From assembly GCF_007954585.1 (NCBI RefSeq), contig NZ_CP042382.1, forward strand, positions 3,534,001 through 3,598,000: DNA of 64,000 nt. Direction: 5' to 3'. Under the pieces are notes generated by a model that saw nothing but the letters and a program-made list of their open reading frames with translations, had not been told where the DNA came from and did not search any database. Both the position numbers and the translations under genes were made by a program. The stretch comes from Pistricoccus aurantiacus. GTDB taxonomy: Bacteria > Pseudomonadota > Gammaproteobacteria > Pseudomonadales > Halomonadaceae. Every line of letters begins with the position of its first letter. Position 1 is the stretch's first letter. Of the stretch, positions 24,649-34,424 are shown piece after piece.

Positions 24649-25872
24649 ATGCACACGACATCCGCGGAAAAGCCCACCATCGCCGATCGCAACACAAGCC
24701 ATCTTAAAACACGAATCACCCTAGTGGGTGCGGTGGTCAATCTTTTGCTCGCGGGCATCAAGATTGTGGTCGGTGTCATCGGCCATTCCCAGGCATTGGT
24801 GGCGGACGGCATCCATTCGCTTTCGGATCTACTCAGTGATGCCGTGGTGCTGTTCGCCAGCCATTCCGGCAGCAAGGCGGCGGACGCGGAGCACCCTTAT
24901 GGGCATGCCCGGTTCGAAACCGTCGCGACGGTGGTGATCGGCGTCATGCTGCTGATCGTTGCCGGTAGCTTCATTTATGATGCCGTGCTGCGGCTACTCG
25001 ATCCCGCGCAACTACAGGTGCCAAGCTGGGTCGTGCTACCCGCGGCGATCATCTCCGTGTTGGCGAACGAGGCGCTCTATCACTATACGGCGCGGGTAGG
25101 ACGGCGAGTCGGCTCCAGGCTAATCGAAGCGAACGCCTGGCATCATCGCTCCGACGCGCTTTCCTCCCTGATCGTCATCGGCGCCTTTTCTGGTGGCCTG
25201 GTCGGGCTGACCTGGCTCGATGCGGTGGCTGCGATAATCGTGGCTACAATGTTCGGCGTCATGGGCTGGCAGTTCGTCTGGCAGTCCACTCGCGAACTGG
25301 TGGATACGGGGGCCGATCCACAAACTTTAGAGGAACTTGCCAAGGTCATCGATACGGTGGATGGGGTGCGCTCTCATCACGATCTGCGCACGCGACTGAT
25401 GGCGGGCAAGGTGCTGATCGATGTTCATCTGCTTGTGGACCCCTGGATCAGCGTCTCCGAAGGACACCGCATCGGCGAGGAAGCCCGCCGCCGCTTGATC
25501 GAGCAGACGAGCCAGGCCAGCGAAGTCCTGGTGCATGTGGATACCCAGAAGCCAAGCGATACAGCGGCATCCCTCCCGCCGCTTCGACATCAGATATTGG
25601 CGGACCTGATGGACGCCTGGGTAGATCTGCCGGAAGCGGATTATCTGTCTCGGGTCACCCTGCATTATCTCGGCAGCCGCGCGCAGGTAGTGCTGGAGCT
25701 TCCGGCAAAGCATGTCGACTCCTGCCAATTGGATGAGATCGAAGACCGTTTCCAGAGGGCGGCGGTACAGCTGACTTATATCGAGAGCATCCGCTGTCTA
25801 TTGGCAACGTCTCGCGAATCACGGTACGACAAGACCACCCTTCAACCCAGCGCCCAGGCCGCCGGCTCGTGA
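24649..25872 (+). CDS. Cation diffusion facilitator metal transporter (FieF/MamM-like)
   Basis: The 407-residue protein has six helices and the CDF metal sites: ADGIHSLSDLLSD in helix 2 and HHRSDALSS in helix 5. These correspond to the Asp/Asp and His/Asp ligands of the FieF transport site. A C-terminal cytosolic domain of about 120 residues follows, with an extra tail. Members export Zn2+, Fe2+ or Mn2+ by proton exchange. The ribosome site is weak. The 3' end overlaps the convergent flavoprotein gene by 31 bases. Confidence 0.9.
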   Translation: MHTTSAEKPTIADRNTSHLKTRITLVGAVVNLLLAGIKIVVGVIGHSQALVADGIHSLSDLLSDAVVLFASHSGSKAADAEHPYGHARFETVATVVIGVMLLIVAGSFIYDAVLRLLDPAQLQVPSWVVLPAAIISVLANEALYHYTARVGRRVGSRLIEANAWHHRSDALSSLIVIGAFSGGLVGLTWLDAVAAIIVATMFGVMGWQFVWQSTRELVDTGADPQTLEELAKVIDTVDGVRSHHDLRTRLMAGKVLIDVHLLVDPWISVSEGHRIGEEARRRLIEQTSQASEVLVHVDTQKPSDTAASLPPLRHQILADLMDAWVDLPEADYLSRVTLHYLGSRAQVVLELPAKHVDSCQLDEIEDRFQRAAVQLTYIESIRCLLATSRESRYDKTTLQPSAQAAGS

Positions 25873-27260
25873 CACAGAGGCAGATCCGGCTGAGTACGCC
25901 GCTGGCCGAGTTCGCGACGAACGGCCTGCAAGGCGCTGCGCAGCCCCTCTTCGACGGTCGGGTGATAGAACGGCATCTGCAATATCTGGTCGACGGTCAT
26001 TTCCTGCTGAATCGACCAGGCCAGCAGATGCAACAAGTGTTCCGCGTCCGGGGCCACCAGTTCCGCGCCGAGCAGGCGTCCATCGCGTTCGTCCGCGTAT
26101 AGCTGCAGGCGCCCCGCGTTGCGCCCGGCCATCAGGGCTCGGCCCTGTCGGCTGAAGTCGGCGCTGCCGGTTACCACGCCGCTCTGTGGCAGTTTCGCTC
26201 CAGTCAGCCCCGCATGGCCGGCGCCAGGTTCGGTGAAGACGATAGCCTGGGGCGTGCGCCGACGGAGACACTCCGCGTCCGGATGCAGCGCATGATAGGC
26301 GGCGATACGGCCCTCGTCCGCCGCCTCGTGCATCAGCGGTCGCAGACCACTCACATCGCCGGTGATATAGATCGGCAGATCGGCGATTCGCAGGGTCGAG
26401 GCGTCGAAAACGGGAACGCCCCGCTCGTCGAGCTCCACGTCCAGGTTCTCGAGTCCCAGGCCTTCGATATTGGGCCGCCGCCCCAGAGAGGCAAGCACCC
26501 AGTCGACCTCGACCTCTCGCCCGCCGCCCTGCATCACCACGCCCGTGTCGCCCTGGTCCAGCGTTACATCCGCGTCCGTGATGACCGTCATCTGGCGCTC
26601 GAGCACCTCGATCAGGCTGGCGTTGACATCCGGATCGCTCAGACCCGCCACGCTGGACCCACGGGTGAATCCATGCACCTCGCAGCCGAGCTGGGCGAAG
26701 GCCTGACCCAGCTCCACACCGATCGGACCCAGGCCGACCACCCCGAGTCGCTTGCCTGGCGCCTTGAGTTCAAAGACACCGTCGGAGGTCACAACGCGAT
26801 CGCCGAGAGCGCGCCAGGCCTCGGGCAGATTGGGACGGGTGCCGGTGGCGATGATCACCTTCTCGGCCTGGATACGCTCGCCGTTGACTTCAAGGGTAGT
26901 GGGGTCGAGGAATCGCGGCTGTCCGTGAATATTGCGCTCGCCAAGGGATTCGGCGGTGTCGATCGGCCCGGCGACGAAGCGATCGCGCAGCTTGCGAACG
27001 TGCACCATGACGGCGGCCAGATCGGCCTCGAGCGCCTGGGTACCGGCTATCCCGCTCTCCGCCAGCCAGTCGCGACGCCCGTAGGCGTGGGCGACCTCGA
27101 GCAGCGCCTTCGAGGGCATGCAGCCGACCCGCGCACAAGTCGTGCCATAGGGGCCGGCGTTGATCAGCAGCACATCATCCGTGTAGCGCCACGCTTCACT
27201 CAGGGCGGTCAGCCCTGCCGTACCGGCGCCCAGAACCACCAGCTTCGCTTGTCGTGTCAT
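25842..27260 (-). CDS. Dihydrolipoamide-dehydrogenase-like pyridine nucleotide-disulfide oxidoreductase
   Basis: The 472-residue flavoprotein has an FAD motif (VVLGAGTAGLTALSEA), the redox-active pair in GTTCARVGCMPSK, an NAD motif (LGVVGLGPIGVELGQAFAQ), a second FAD motif (LPIYITGDVSGLRPLMHEA) and the catalytic FYHPTVEEGL with His and Glu. These are the features of lipoamide dehydrogenase and its relatives. No dehydrogenase-complex E1 or E2 gene is nearby, so a stand-alone role in thiol or quinone reduction is likely. The start at 27260 has GGGAGG about 6 bases upstream. Confidence 0.88.
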   Translation of the reverse strand: MTRQAKLVVLGAGTAGLTALSEAWRYTDDVLLINAGPYGTTCARVGCMPSKALLEVAHAYGRRDWLAESGIAGTQALEADLAAVMVHVRKLRDRFVAGPIDTAESLGERNIHGQPRFLDPTTLEVNGERIQAEKVIIATGTRPNLPEAWRALGDRVVTSDGVFELKAPGKRLGVVGLGPIGVELGQAFAQLGCEVHGFTRGSSVAGLSDPDVNASLIEVLERQMTVITDADVTLDQGDTGVVMQGGGREVEVDWVLASLGRRPNIEGLGLENLDVELDERGVPVFDASTLRIADLPIYITGDVSGLRPLMHEAADEGRIAAYHALHPDAECLRRRTPQAIVFTEPGAGHAGLTGAKLPQSGVVTGSADFSRQGRALMAGRNAGRLQLYADERDGRLLGAELVAPDAEHLLHLLAWSIQQEMTVDQILQMPFYHPTVEEGLRSALQAVRRELGQRRTQPDLPLCHEPAAWALG

Positions 27261-27337
27261 GCTGCCTCCCTCTTTCACGGTGTTGTATCGGCCAAAGGCT
27301 AGCGTGCCATGGCCGGCTATTTCGGTACGATTCAAAC

Positions 27338-28189
27338 TCAAGGAACCACGATCAGCGCGGTATCACTCGCCTCCAGCAGTCGCTCTCCCGCCACGCCGCG
27401 CAGCAGCGCATGCCCCCGGGGCAGGACCAGCGCGCCGGCGCGCTCCCGACGCAGCAGCGCGATAAGCGTCGCGATATCTTTCCCCTCGAAGGGAATACAG
27501 CGCGGACGTCGACCCTGCCGCGCGCCCCAGGCTTCGATGACCGCCCGGGTGCGCTCGTCCTGTTCGCTACCGCGGGGCAACAGCACCAGCAGTTCCTGGT
27601 TCGTGATCAGCGCCAGGCGCAGCGCCTCGTTCATGGCGCGCTGGCCGGCCTCGTCCGACGCCTGGAAGACCAGAATGGGATGTGCGCCCAGCGGAGCCTG
27701 CTCGCCGAGCATCATCACCCGGCAGCGGGCGGCGCCGAGCATGCGGCTGAGGGCGTGACTGGCGAAGCCCCCTTCCGTCGGATGGTGCCAACCGGCTCGA
27801 TAGAGCACGAGCAGATCGTCCGCCATGGTGGCGGCCAGGGCCGCCGCCTCGAGGCGGTCGCGATTGATCTCGAGCCGCCAGCGCAGCGCATGGCGGTCCG
27901 CCGTGGCGGCGAGCAACGCCTGAAGTCGTTCCGCCTGCTGGCGAAGGCGACGTTCCAGCGTCTCCGGCGCCACCGGGCGCAGGTTTCCGGAAATCAGGCC
28001 GATCTCGCCGCCGAAAGGCAGGCTGGCGGCCCGCAGCAATTCCGTGTCCTCGACAAAGAGCCCCACGAGCTCCGCGCCTTCGCGCTTGGCCAAATGAGCG
28101 GCCTCGTCGAGCAGCAACTGGGTGCGACGGCTGCCGTTGAGCAGCACCACGACCCGCGGGACCAGGCGGTTGTTATCGTGAGTCGTCAT
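27338..28189 (-). CDS. Universal-stress-protein-like protein
   Basis: The 283-residue protein has an N-terminal UspA-type half (RVVVLLNGSRRTQLLLDEAA, then LVGLFVEDTELLR) and a second half ending GALVLPRGHALL, suggesting two Usp-like lobes. The classic GxxGxxxxxxxxxG ATP motif is not clear, so the call is tentative. The start at 28189 overlaps the stop of the Lon-like protease gene by 17 bases, so they are cotranscribed. A membrane or regulatory role for the pair cannot be read from the sequence. Confidence 0.55.
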   Translation of the reverse strand: MTTHDNNRLVPRVVVLLNGSRRTQLLLDEAAHLAKREGAELVGLFVEDTELLRAASLPFGGEIGLISGNLRPVAPETLERRLRQQAERLQALLAATADRHALRWRLEINRDRLEAAALAATMADDLLVLYRAGWHHPTEGGFASHALSRMLGAARCRVMMLGEQAPLGAHPILVFQASDEAGQRAMNEALRLALITNQELLVLLPRGSEQDERTRAVIEAWGARQGRRPRCIPFEGKDIATLIALLRRERAGALVLPRGHALLRGVAGERLLEASDTALIVVP

Positions 28190-30590
28190 GGCGGCTCGCA
28201 TCCTGTCGGTTATCACCGCCAGCCTGTCGACGGCCGATTTCGGCGAACTCGTCCAGGCGATCCGCGACGCGACGGTTGAGAGTGCCGGCGGGGAATCGGC
28301 CGTCCGCTCCGCGCTCGCCGGCGATAAGGCCGGTCAGCAGGCAGATGGCCTCATCCACGCTATCGATCGGATACACCTTGAAACGCCCGTCACGCGCCGC
28401 CTGGAGCACATCGCCGCGCAGCATGAGGTGCACCACGTTGGCCCTGGGCAGCAGGACGCCGTGACTGCCGTCCAGCCCTCGCGCCTGGCAGATATCGAAA
28501 AATCCCTCGATCTTCTCGTTGACCCCGCCCACCGCCTGCACCTGCCCGTGCTGGTTGACGGAACCGGTCACCGCCAGGGATTGGTGCAGCGGCGCCCTGG
28601 CGAGCACCGAGAGCAAGGCGCAGAACTCCGCCACGGAGGCGCTGTCGCCGTCGACCATGCCGTAGGACTGCTCGAAGGCCAGGCTCGCCGATAGGGACAG
28701 CGCCGACTCACCGGCGTAGCGCGAGGCCAGCAGGCGCGACAGGATCATCACCCCCTTGGAGTGGATGTTGCCGCCCAGCTTGGCCTCGCGCTCGATATCC
28801 ACCAGGCCGCCGCGCCCGGGCCGCGCCGTGGCGGTGATGCGGGTGGGGCGCCCGAAGGCATGGCTGCCAAGCTGGATCACCGACAGGCCGTTGACCTGGC
28901 CCAAGGCCTCCCCGGCGGTGTCGATGAGCATGATGTCGCGCAGAATCGAGCGCTCCATGCTTTCGTGCACCCGTGAGGCGCGGTAGATCTGCTGGTCGAT
29001 GGCCTCTTGCACATGCTCGGCGGTGACCCGATCGCTTCCCGCCCGAGCGGCCCAGTAGTCCGCCTCCCGCAGCAGATCGCGAAAGGCACGGCGGTGGACG
29101 GACAGGCGCTCGCTGTCGTCGGCGAGACGGCTGGCATGCTCGATGAGCCGTGCCACGGCGTCACGCCCCAGGGCCTTGAGGTTCGCCTCCCGGGCCAGGG
29201 TGGCGAACAGGCGCGCATAGAGTCGCTGGGTGTCCGCGTCGCGCTGCACGTCCTCCTCGAGATCCGCCTGCACCTTGAACAGCTCCAGGAAATCCGGGTC
29301 GTAGGCGCACAGCAGGTAGTAGAGCATGCGATTGCCGATCAGCACGACCTTGAGATCCAGCGGCATGGGCTCAGGCTCCAGGGAGACGGTGCTGACGAGG
29401 CTGTAAAGCCGCTCCAGGGACTCGATCTTTACCCGCGCCCCGTAGAGGGCACGCTTGAGGCTCTCCCAGACGAAGGGCTGGGTGAGCACCTTGGCGGCGT
29501 CGAGGATCAGGTAGCCGCCGTTGGCGCGATGCAGCGCCCCGGCCCGGATCAGGCGAAAGTCAGTCAGCAGCGCCCCCTGATGCACCTGGTGTTCCACCCT
29601 CCCCACCAGGTGCTGATAGGTCGGCATGTCCTCGTAGACCACCGGCGCACCCTGCTGCTCGGCGTTGTCCACCAGCAGATTGGCCTGATAGCGGCTGAAG
29701 ACCGACGCCATGGAACCGTTGCTGCGCGCCTCCTGGCTGATAAGCGCATTGACGTTCTCGGTCACGTCCTGCTGGATGGCGTTGACGTGCTCGACGACTC
29801 GGGGGTGATCGCGATAGGCCTCGCGCAGCTCCTCGAGCAGCGGTCCCACCGAGGCCGCGGCCATCTCCTCGTTGAGCGCAAGGACGCGCTGCTGCACTTC
29901 CTTGCGCCAGCGCGGCATCTGCTGAATCGTCTTCTGCAGTTTCTCCTGCAGCGCGGCGATGGTGCGCTGGATGGCCTGGCGACGCTCTTCCGGCAGCGCC
30001 TGAAACGCTTCCAGGTCCATCACCTCGCCCTCGTCGTTACGCGGGGCGAAGCTGAAGCCGTTGGGGGACTGGATCAGGGCGATATGCTCCTGCTCGGCCT
30101 CCTTGCCGATCTCGCGAAAGGCCTCGCTCTGGCGCTGGCCGAGCTCCTGCTGGATCTCGTGCAGACGGCTCTGGTACTCGTCGCTCTCGAAGGTGGCGGG
30201 AATGGCATGCTGCAATTCCTCTACCAGTTGCTCCAGGTCGCGACGAAAGCGCGCGCCCTTCCCCGCCGGCAGTTCAATGAGGCGCGGATGGCTGCCCTGC
30301 TTGAAATCGTGCAGGTAGCACCAGTCGGAAGGCGCCGGCGCCTGACGGGAACGTTCGTGAAGAAAGCGCTTCACGATCTCGTGCTTGCCCACACCAGACG
30401 GCCCCAGCACGAACAGGTTGTATCCCAGTCCCTGGATACCGGTGCCGAAACGCAGCGCCTCCAGGGCCCGATCCTGGCCGATTAGCTGATCGAGTGGCCC
30501 CAGTTCGTCACTGGTCTCGAAATCCAGCGAATCCGGGTCGCAGTGCCGATAGAGCCTGTCGGCGGCAAGCGGTTCGGGGTGAGCGGTCAT
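28173..30590 (-). CDS. Lon-like ATP-dependent protease (S16, AAA-domain)
   Basis: The 805-residue protein has a Walker A motif (GPSGVGK, 63-69), a long central helical insertion (about 130-290) in the AAA domain, an ATPase core, and an S16 protease domain with the Ser650 nucleophile in VDGDSAS and the Lys693 base in GGVNEKIEGF. This is the Ser-Lys dyad of Lon. It lacks the N-terminal Lon substrate domain, so it belongs to the Lon-like AAA_32 group. GAGGA lies about 6 bases before the start. A Usp-like gene overlaps its end. The substrate is unknown, and stress protein turnover is inferred. Confidence 0.9.
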   Translation of the reverse strand: MTAHPEPLAADRLYRHCDPDSLDFETSDELGPLDQLIGQDRALEALRFGTGIQGLGYNLFVLGPSGVGKHEIVKRFLHERSRQAPAPSDWCYLHDFKQGSHPRLIELPAGKGARFRRDLEQLVEELQHAIPATFESDEYQSRLHEIQQELGQRQSEAFREIGKEAEQEHIALIQSPNGFSFAPRNDEGEVMDLEAFQALPEERRQAIQRTIAALQEKLQKTIQQMPRWRKEVQQRVLALNEEMAAASVGPLLEELREAYRDHPRVVEHVNAIQQDVTENVNALISQEARSNGSMASVFSRYQANLLVDNAEQQGAPVVYEDMPTYQHLVGRVEHQVHQGALLTDFRLIRAGALHRANGGYLILDAAKVLTQPFVWESLKRALYGARVKIESLERLYSLVSTVSLEPEPMPLDLKVVLIGNRMLYYLLCAYDPDFLELFKVQADLEEDVQRDADTQRLYARLFATLAREANLKALGRDAVARLIEHASRLADDSERLSVHRRAFRDLLREADYWAARAGSDRVTAEHVQEAIDQQIYRASRVHESMERSILRDIMLIDTAGEALGQVNGLSVIQLGSHAFGRPTRITATARPGRGGLVDIEREAKLGGNIHSKGVMILSRLLASRYAGESALSLSASLAFEQSYGMVDGDSASVAEFCALLSVLARAPLHQSLAVTGSVNQHGQVQAVGGVNEKIEGFFDICQARGLDGSHGVLLPRANVVHLMLRGDVLQAARDGRFKVYPIDSVDEAICLLTGLIAGERGADGRFPAGTLNRRVADRLDEFAEIGRRQAGGDNRQDASRHDDSR

Positions 30591-30712
30591 GGTTTCCTCA
30601 TGTCCCTGAGCGTATCTCGTTCGAGAATAGTTGATGGGTCAGCGCCTTCAAGCCAGGTGCAAGAAGCCGTCGCATGGAAAGCGATCCGCTTGTCTGGCCG
30701 ACGTCGACGTAA

Positions 30713-30744
30713 CGCCGGCATCACGTCAAGGCATGATGCCGGCG
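30713..30744 (-). terminator. Hairpin after the efflux-pump/cytochrome operon
   Basis: A perfect 11-bp stem (CGCCGGCATCA / TGATGCCGGCG) with a 10-base loop lies 12 bases past the cytochrome stop. The T-run is short on the minus strand, but the position suits the end of this operon. Confidence 0.5.
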
Positions 30745-30755
30745 ATTTTCGTGAA

Positions 30756-31280
30756 TCATTGCTCGTTGACTTCGTCTGCTTTCTGCCCCCAACTCATGGG
30801 AAATGACTGGTCCTCCAGACCCTCGAAGCGGTCCGTCACATAGCGACTGTGGCAGGCCACACAGGATTCGGTCATGCGGTTAAAGGTATCGACCTGAGCC
30901 TGGGTATCCTGTCGTTTTCCCGCCTCGGCCAGGGACGCCGACAGCTGATGGAAATGCTCGTCCATTTGCAGGAATTCCTGGGGCACCACCGCTTTCAGAT
31001 CCTGTTCATCCTGCTCGGTCAGGGACTGCTCGAGGATGAAGCTATCGTGGATAGCCTGGCCCTTTTGCGCCACCTCGTCATGCCTGCCCTGGATGATGGC
31101 GCTATAGGTTTCCTGCATCGCCGCCTCGATCTCGACCATCTCCTTGACCAGCAGCCCGCGCAGCTTATCGGTCAGGTCAGGTCCCACCGGCTTCGCGGCA
31201 ATGACAGATCCGCTGAATGCCAGGCTCGCCAGCAGGACAACCGACAGGAAGGCTCCTCGGTATGTTTGTCTCTTGTTCAT
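30756..31280 (-). CDS. Periplasmic cytochrome c at the end of the RND operon
   Basis: The 174-residue protein has a signal peptide (ending near GSVIAAKPV), a helical body and one heme site CVACH about 40 residues from the end (ESCVACHSRY). It resembles c'-type and c-556-type cytochromes. It starts 15 bases after the RND pump stop with GAGG about 8 bases upstream, so it is the last gene of the TetR/adaptor/RND operon. Its link to an efflux pump is unusual. It is a distant analogue of the cytochrome at 11687-12139. Confidence 0.75.
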   Translation of the reverse strand: MNKRQTYRGAFLSVVLLASLAFSGSVIAAKPVGPDLTDKLRGLLVKEMVEIEAAMQETYSAIIQGRHDEVAQKGQAIHDSFILEQSLTEQDEQDLKAVVPQEFLQMDEHFHQLSASLAEAGKRQDTQAQVDTFNRMTESCVACHSRYVTDRFEGLEDQSFPMSWGQKADEVNEQ

Positions 31281-31295
31281 GATCTACACCTCGTT

Positions 31296-34200
31296 TCACG
31301 TTGGTTTGCCTACATCGGTTAATGTATCTGGTGATGCGGGATCTTCTATCCGCGCCCAGCCCAGGTCGTCGAAGATCACATATAGCGCCGGTATCACCAC
31401 CAACACTAGCACCGTGGAGCTCAACAGGCCGAACACCACGGCGATCACCAGCGGTTGCACCGCCGCTGCCTGAGCGCTGGTCTCGGCCAGCAGCGGCAGC
31501 AGTCCGGCGATGGTAGTGCTCGAGGAGATCAAAATAGCACGCAGGCGATCGCGACTGGCCTGACCCGCCGCAGCGATGGCGGATTGCCCCGAGGCACGGT
31601 AGCTCTTGATGAAATGAATCAGCAGGATGGCATTGTTGACCACGATGCCCGCCAGGGACGCCGCGCCGATCAAGGAGGGCATGGAGAGATAGAAGCCCAT
31701 CAGCACATGGCCCCATAGCGCGCCGACGAAGGCCAGAGGGATCGACAGCATGACGATCAGCGGTTCGACGTAGCTTCTGAACTGGAAGGAGAGAATCACG
31801 AAGATGCCGATCAGCCCGATCAGCAGCGCGCGACGAATGGAGCCACCGGTTTCCGCTGAGCGGGCGACCTGGCCCTCGAAAGCGACCGCCACATCAGGAT
31901 GGCGCGCCTGGAAATCCGGCAGCCAGTGCCGGCGAATATCGTCGACGATCGCCTGGGCATTGGCCGATGTCGCATCCACGTCGGCGGTCACGGAAACGGT
32001 ACGCTGGCCATCGACGCGGGTGATGCGCGCCCAGCCACGCGCCTTCTCGATGTTCGCGACTACTTCAAGGGGCACTCGGCCTCCTCCCGGGAGCTGCACG
32101 GTCAAGTCCTGAAGATCATCCAGGCTCTGTCGATCCTGCTCGGCGTGACGCACCAGGATTTCCACGTCCCGCTGGCCGATGCGCAGGGTATCGCTGATTT
32201 GCCCGAGCATGGCGGCCCGCAGCTGCGCGGCGATCTCTTCGGCGGTCAGCCCAAGCCCGTGGGCGCCTTCGGCCAAGGACAGTCGGCGCTCCGGCTTGCC
32301 GGGACGCAGGTCGTCGATGACGCTGTACACGCCCGTATAGCCGGCAAGATGCTCGGAGAACTCCAGAGAAGCGGCCTTCAGTTCATCCAGGTTCTCCCCC
32401 TGTAGACGCACTTCGATAGGGATGCCCGCCGGCCCGAACCCCGGCTCCTGAATGATCAGGCTGAGCAGCCCGGGTATATCGCCAATCTCGCGGCGCCAGA
32501 GTGCGGTCAGCTTATCCAGACTCACATTACGCCGCTCCGCGGTGAGCAGGTCGACCATCACCGTGGCGACGTGAGCGCCGGCCTCCCGAGCGCTGGGATT
32601 GTGGTTGAAGCGTACCTGAACGGCACGCACCAGAGGCGTTTCATCCGGTTGCTCTGGCGTCAGCCGCGCATCGACCTCGCGCAGGGCCTCCTCTACGCGG
32701 GACGCCACCGCTTCGGTACGTGACAGCGGCGTGCCCTGAGGCATCAGAATACGCGCCTCGAGTACGTCACCGTCGATTTCCGGCATGGCTTCGCTGCCGA
32801 TATGGCCCCCGACAAGATAGCCGCCGGAGCCCAGCAACAGAATCAGCACGCTTCCCAACAAGGCATAACGCCAGCGAATCGCCGCATCAGCCAGACGCCC
32901 GACTCCCTCCCGAAATGCCTCGAAGCGACGTTCGAAGCCGGCGCGCAGCCGCGACGGCTCGGCCTGCAGGCGATGAAGACTGCCTTTCAGGTGGTGGGGA
33001 AGGATGAAGAAGGCTTCGATCAGGCTTGCCGCCAAGGCAGCGATCAAGGCCACCGGCAGCACTTCAAGCACATCACCCAGTTCGCCGGCGAGAAAGGAAA
33101 GCGGCAGGAAGACGGCTACCGTGGTCAAAAAGGATGACAGCACGCCAGGCAGCACGCCGCGAGTGCCTTCGACCACCGCCTCCATAGGAGCGGCGCCCTT
33201 CTTGGCACGGGCGGCAATGTTGTCGGTGATCACGATAGCATCGTCCATGACGATGCCGATTGCCATCAGCAGCGCCACCAAGGTAATCATGTTGAGTGAC
33301 AGTCCGGCCAGGCCCATCACCGCGAAGGCACCGAGGAAGGCCACCGGCAGCCCCAGCACCGCCCACAGCGCCAACCGAGGCCGGAAGAACAGGCTCATCA
33401 CCAGCACCACCAGCACGAAGCCGATGATGCCGTTCTCGACCAGCATCTGCAGGCGGTCGCGCACGATGCTGGTCATGTCCTGGGTCAGGATCAGCGATAC
33501 ATCACCGTCCAGGCGCTGGCGCTCCTTCTCGACCACGGATTGCAGGGCATTCATCACGTCCAGGGCGTCGTCGCGCAGGGTCTTGTGCACTTCCAGCACC
33601 AGAGCACGCTGGCCGTCGAACCAGATCTTTTCTTCCTCGCGTTCGACGTTCTCCCGAAGAGTGGCGATCTGTCCCAGGGTCAGCTCGCCACCCTCGGCGC
33701 CGGAGACGACCACCACATCTTGCAGCTCACGAAGAGCATGACGCTGGTCGGTGAAACGCAGTTGGATGTCCTGGTTTGGGGTTTCCAGAATACCCAGTGG
33801 CATATCGATATTCTGGTGGGAGAGGATCGCCGCCAGCTCGCTTGCCGACAGCCCATACTGCCCCAACGCTTCCTGGGGAATCTCGATCTGCCATTGGCGC
33901 TGGGAGAGCCCCTGAATATCGACCTTGGCGACGCCGGGCAGGCGCAGCAATCTATCCTCCAAGGTCTTGGCATAATTCTCCAGATCGGACAGCGGCATGT
34001 CGCCGCCGACCGCCACCGCCGCCACCAGATCGCTGCGATGTAGCTCACGCACCACTGCGGGTTCGGCCTGTTCGGGGAAGTCGGTGATGGCCTCGACTTC
34101 GGTGGAAATATCGTCCAGGAAGCGACCGATATTGCCTTCGTCTTCCATGGTGGCCGTGGCGCTGGCCAGGTTGTCCTGAGCCACGCAGACGAATTCATCG

Positions 34201-34424
34201 AGGAAGTCCACGCCTTTCAGAGCGTCCTCCAAACGGCGACAGATCTCGTCCTCGACGTCAGCCGCGGTGGCGCCGCGATATGCCACCTCGATGCTTACCT
34301 CGCCGGGCAGGTAATCGGGAAAGGTCTCGCGCTTGAGGCCCGGAACGGCGAACAGTCCTACCGCCAGCAATAGGATCAGCAGGAGGTTGGCGGCGGTGGG
34401 GTGACCGGCGAACCAGCGAATCAT
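31296..34424 (-). CDS. RND efflux transporter permease
   Basis: The 1042-residue inner-membrane pump has the AcrB-type plan: helix 1 near residue 11, a large periplasmic loop, helices 2-6 including GIVMDDAIVITDNIAA with the helix-4 Asp-Asp proton relay, a second loop, and helices 8-12. It starts 4 bases inside the end of the adaptor gene (ATGA overlap). No TolC-type gene is in this operon, so a channel encoded elsewhere is needed. The nearest one is at 9461-10846, though that belongs to another operon. Confidence 0.92.
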   Translation of the reverse strand: MIRWFAGHPTAANLLLILLLAVGLFAVPGLKRETFPDYLPGEVSIEVAYRGATAADVEDEICRRLEDALKGVDFLDEFVCVAQDNLASATATMEDEGNIGRFLDDISTEVEAITDFPEQAEPAVVRELHRSDLVAAVAVGGDMPLSDLENYAKTLEDRLLRLPGVAKVDIQGLSQRQWQIEIPQEALGQYGLSASELAAILSHQNIDMPLGILETPNQDIQLRFTDQRHALRELQDVVVVSGAEGGELTLGQIATLRENVEREEEKIWFDGQRALVLEVHKTLRDDALDVMNALQSVVEKERQRLDGDVSLILTQDMTSIVRDRLQMLVENGIIGFVLVVLVMSLFFRPRLALWAVLGLPVAFLGAFAVMGLAGLSLNMITLVALLMAIGIVMDDAIVITDNIAARAKKGAAPMEAVVEGTRGVLPGVLSSFLTTVAVFLPLSFLAGELGDVLEVLPVALIAALAASLIEAFFILPHHLKGSLHRLQAEPSRLRAGFERRFEAFREGVGRLADAAIRWRYALLGSVLILLLGSGGYLVGGHIGSEAMPEIDGDVLEARILMPQGTPLSRTEAVASRVEEALREVDARLTPEQPDETPLVRAVQVRFNHNPSAREAGAHVATVMVDLLTAERRNVSLDKLTALWRREIGDIPGLLSLIIQEPGFGPAGIPIEVRLQGENLDELKAASLEFSEHLAGYTGVYSVIDDLRPGKPERRLSLAEGAHGLGLTAEEIAAQLRAAMLGQISDTLRIGQRDVEILVRHAEQDRQSLDDLQDLTVQLPGGGRVPLEVVANIEKARGWARITRVDGQRTVSVTADVDATSANAQAIVDDIRRHWLPDFQARHPDVAVAFEGQVARSAETGGSIRRALLIGLIGIFVILSFQFRSYVEPLIVMLSIPLAFVGALWGHVLMGFYLSMPSLIGAASLAGIVVNNAILLIHFIKSYRASGQSAIAAAGQASRDRLRAILISSSTTIAGLLPLLAETSAQAAAVQPLVIAVVFGLLSSTVLVLVVIPALYVIFDDLGWARIEDPASPDTLTDVGKPT

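Noticed and set aside
29007-30485. 492-codon plus-strand open frame
   Set aside because: It is antisense to the Lon-like protease, which has full catalytic motifs.
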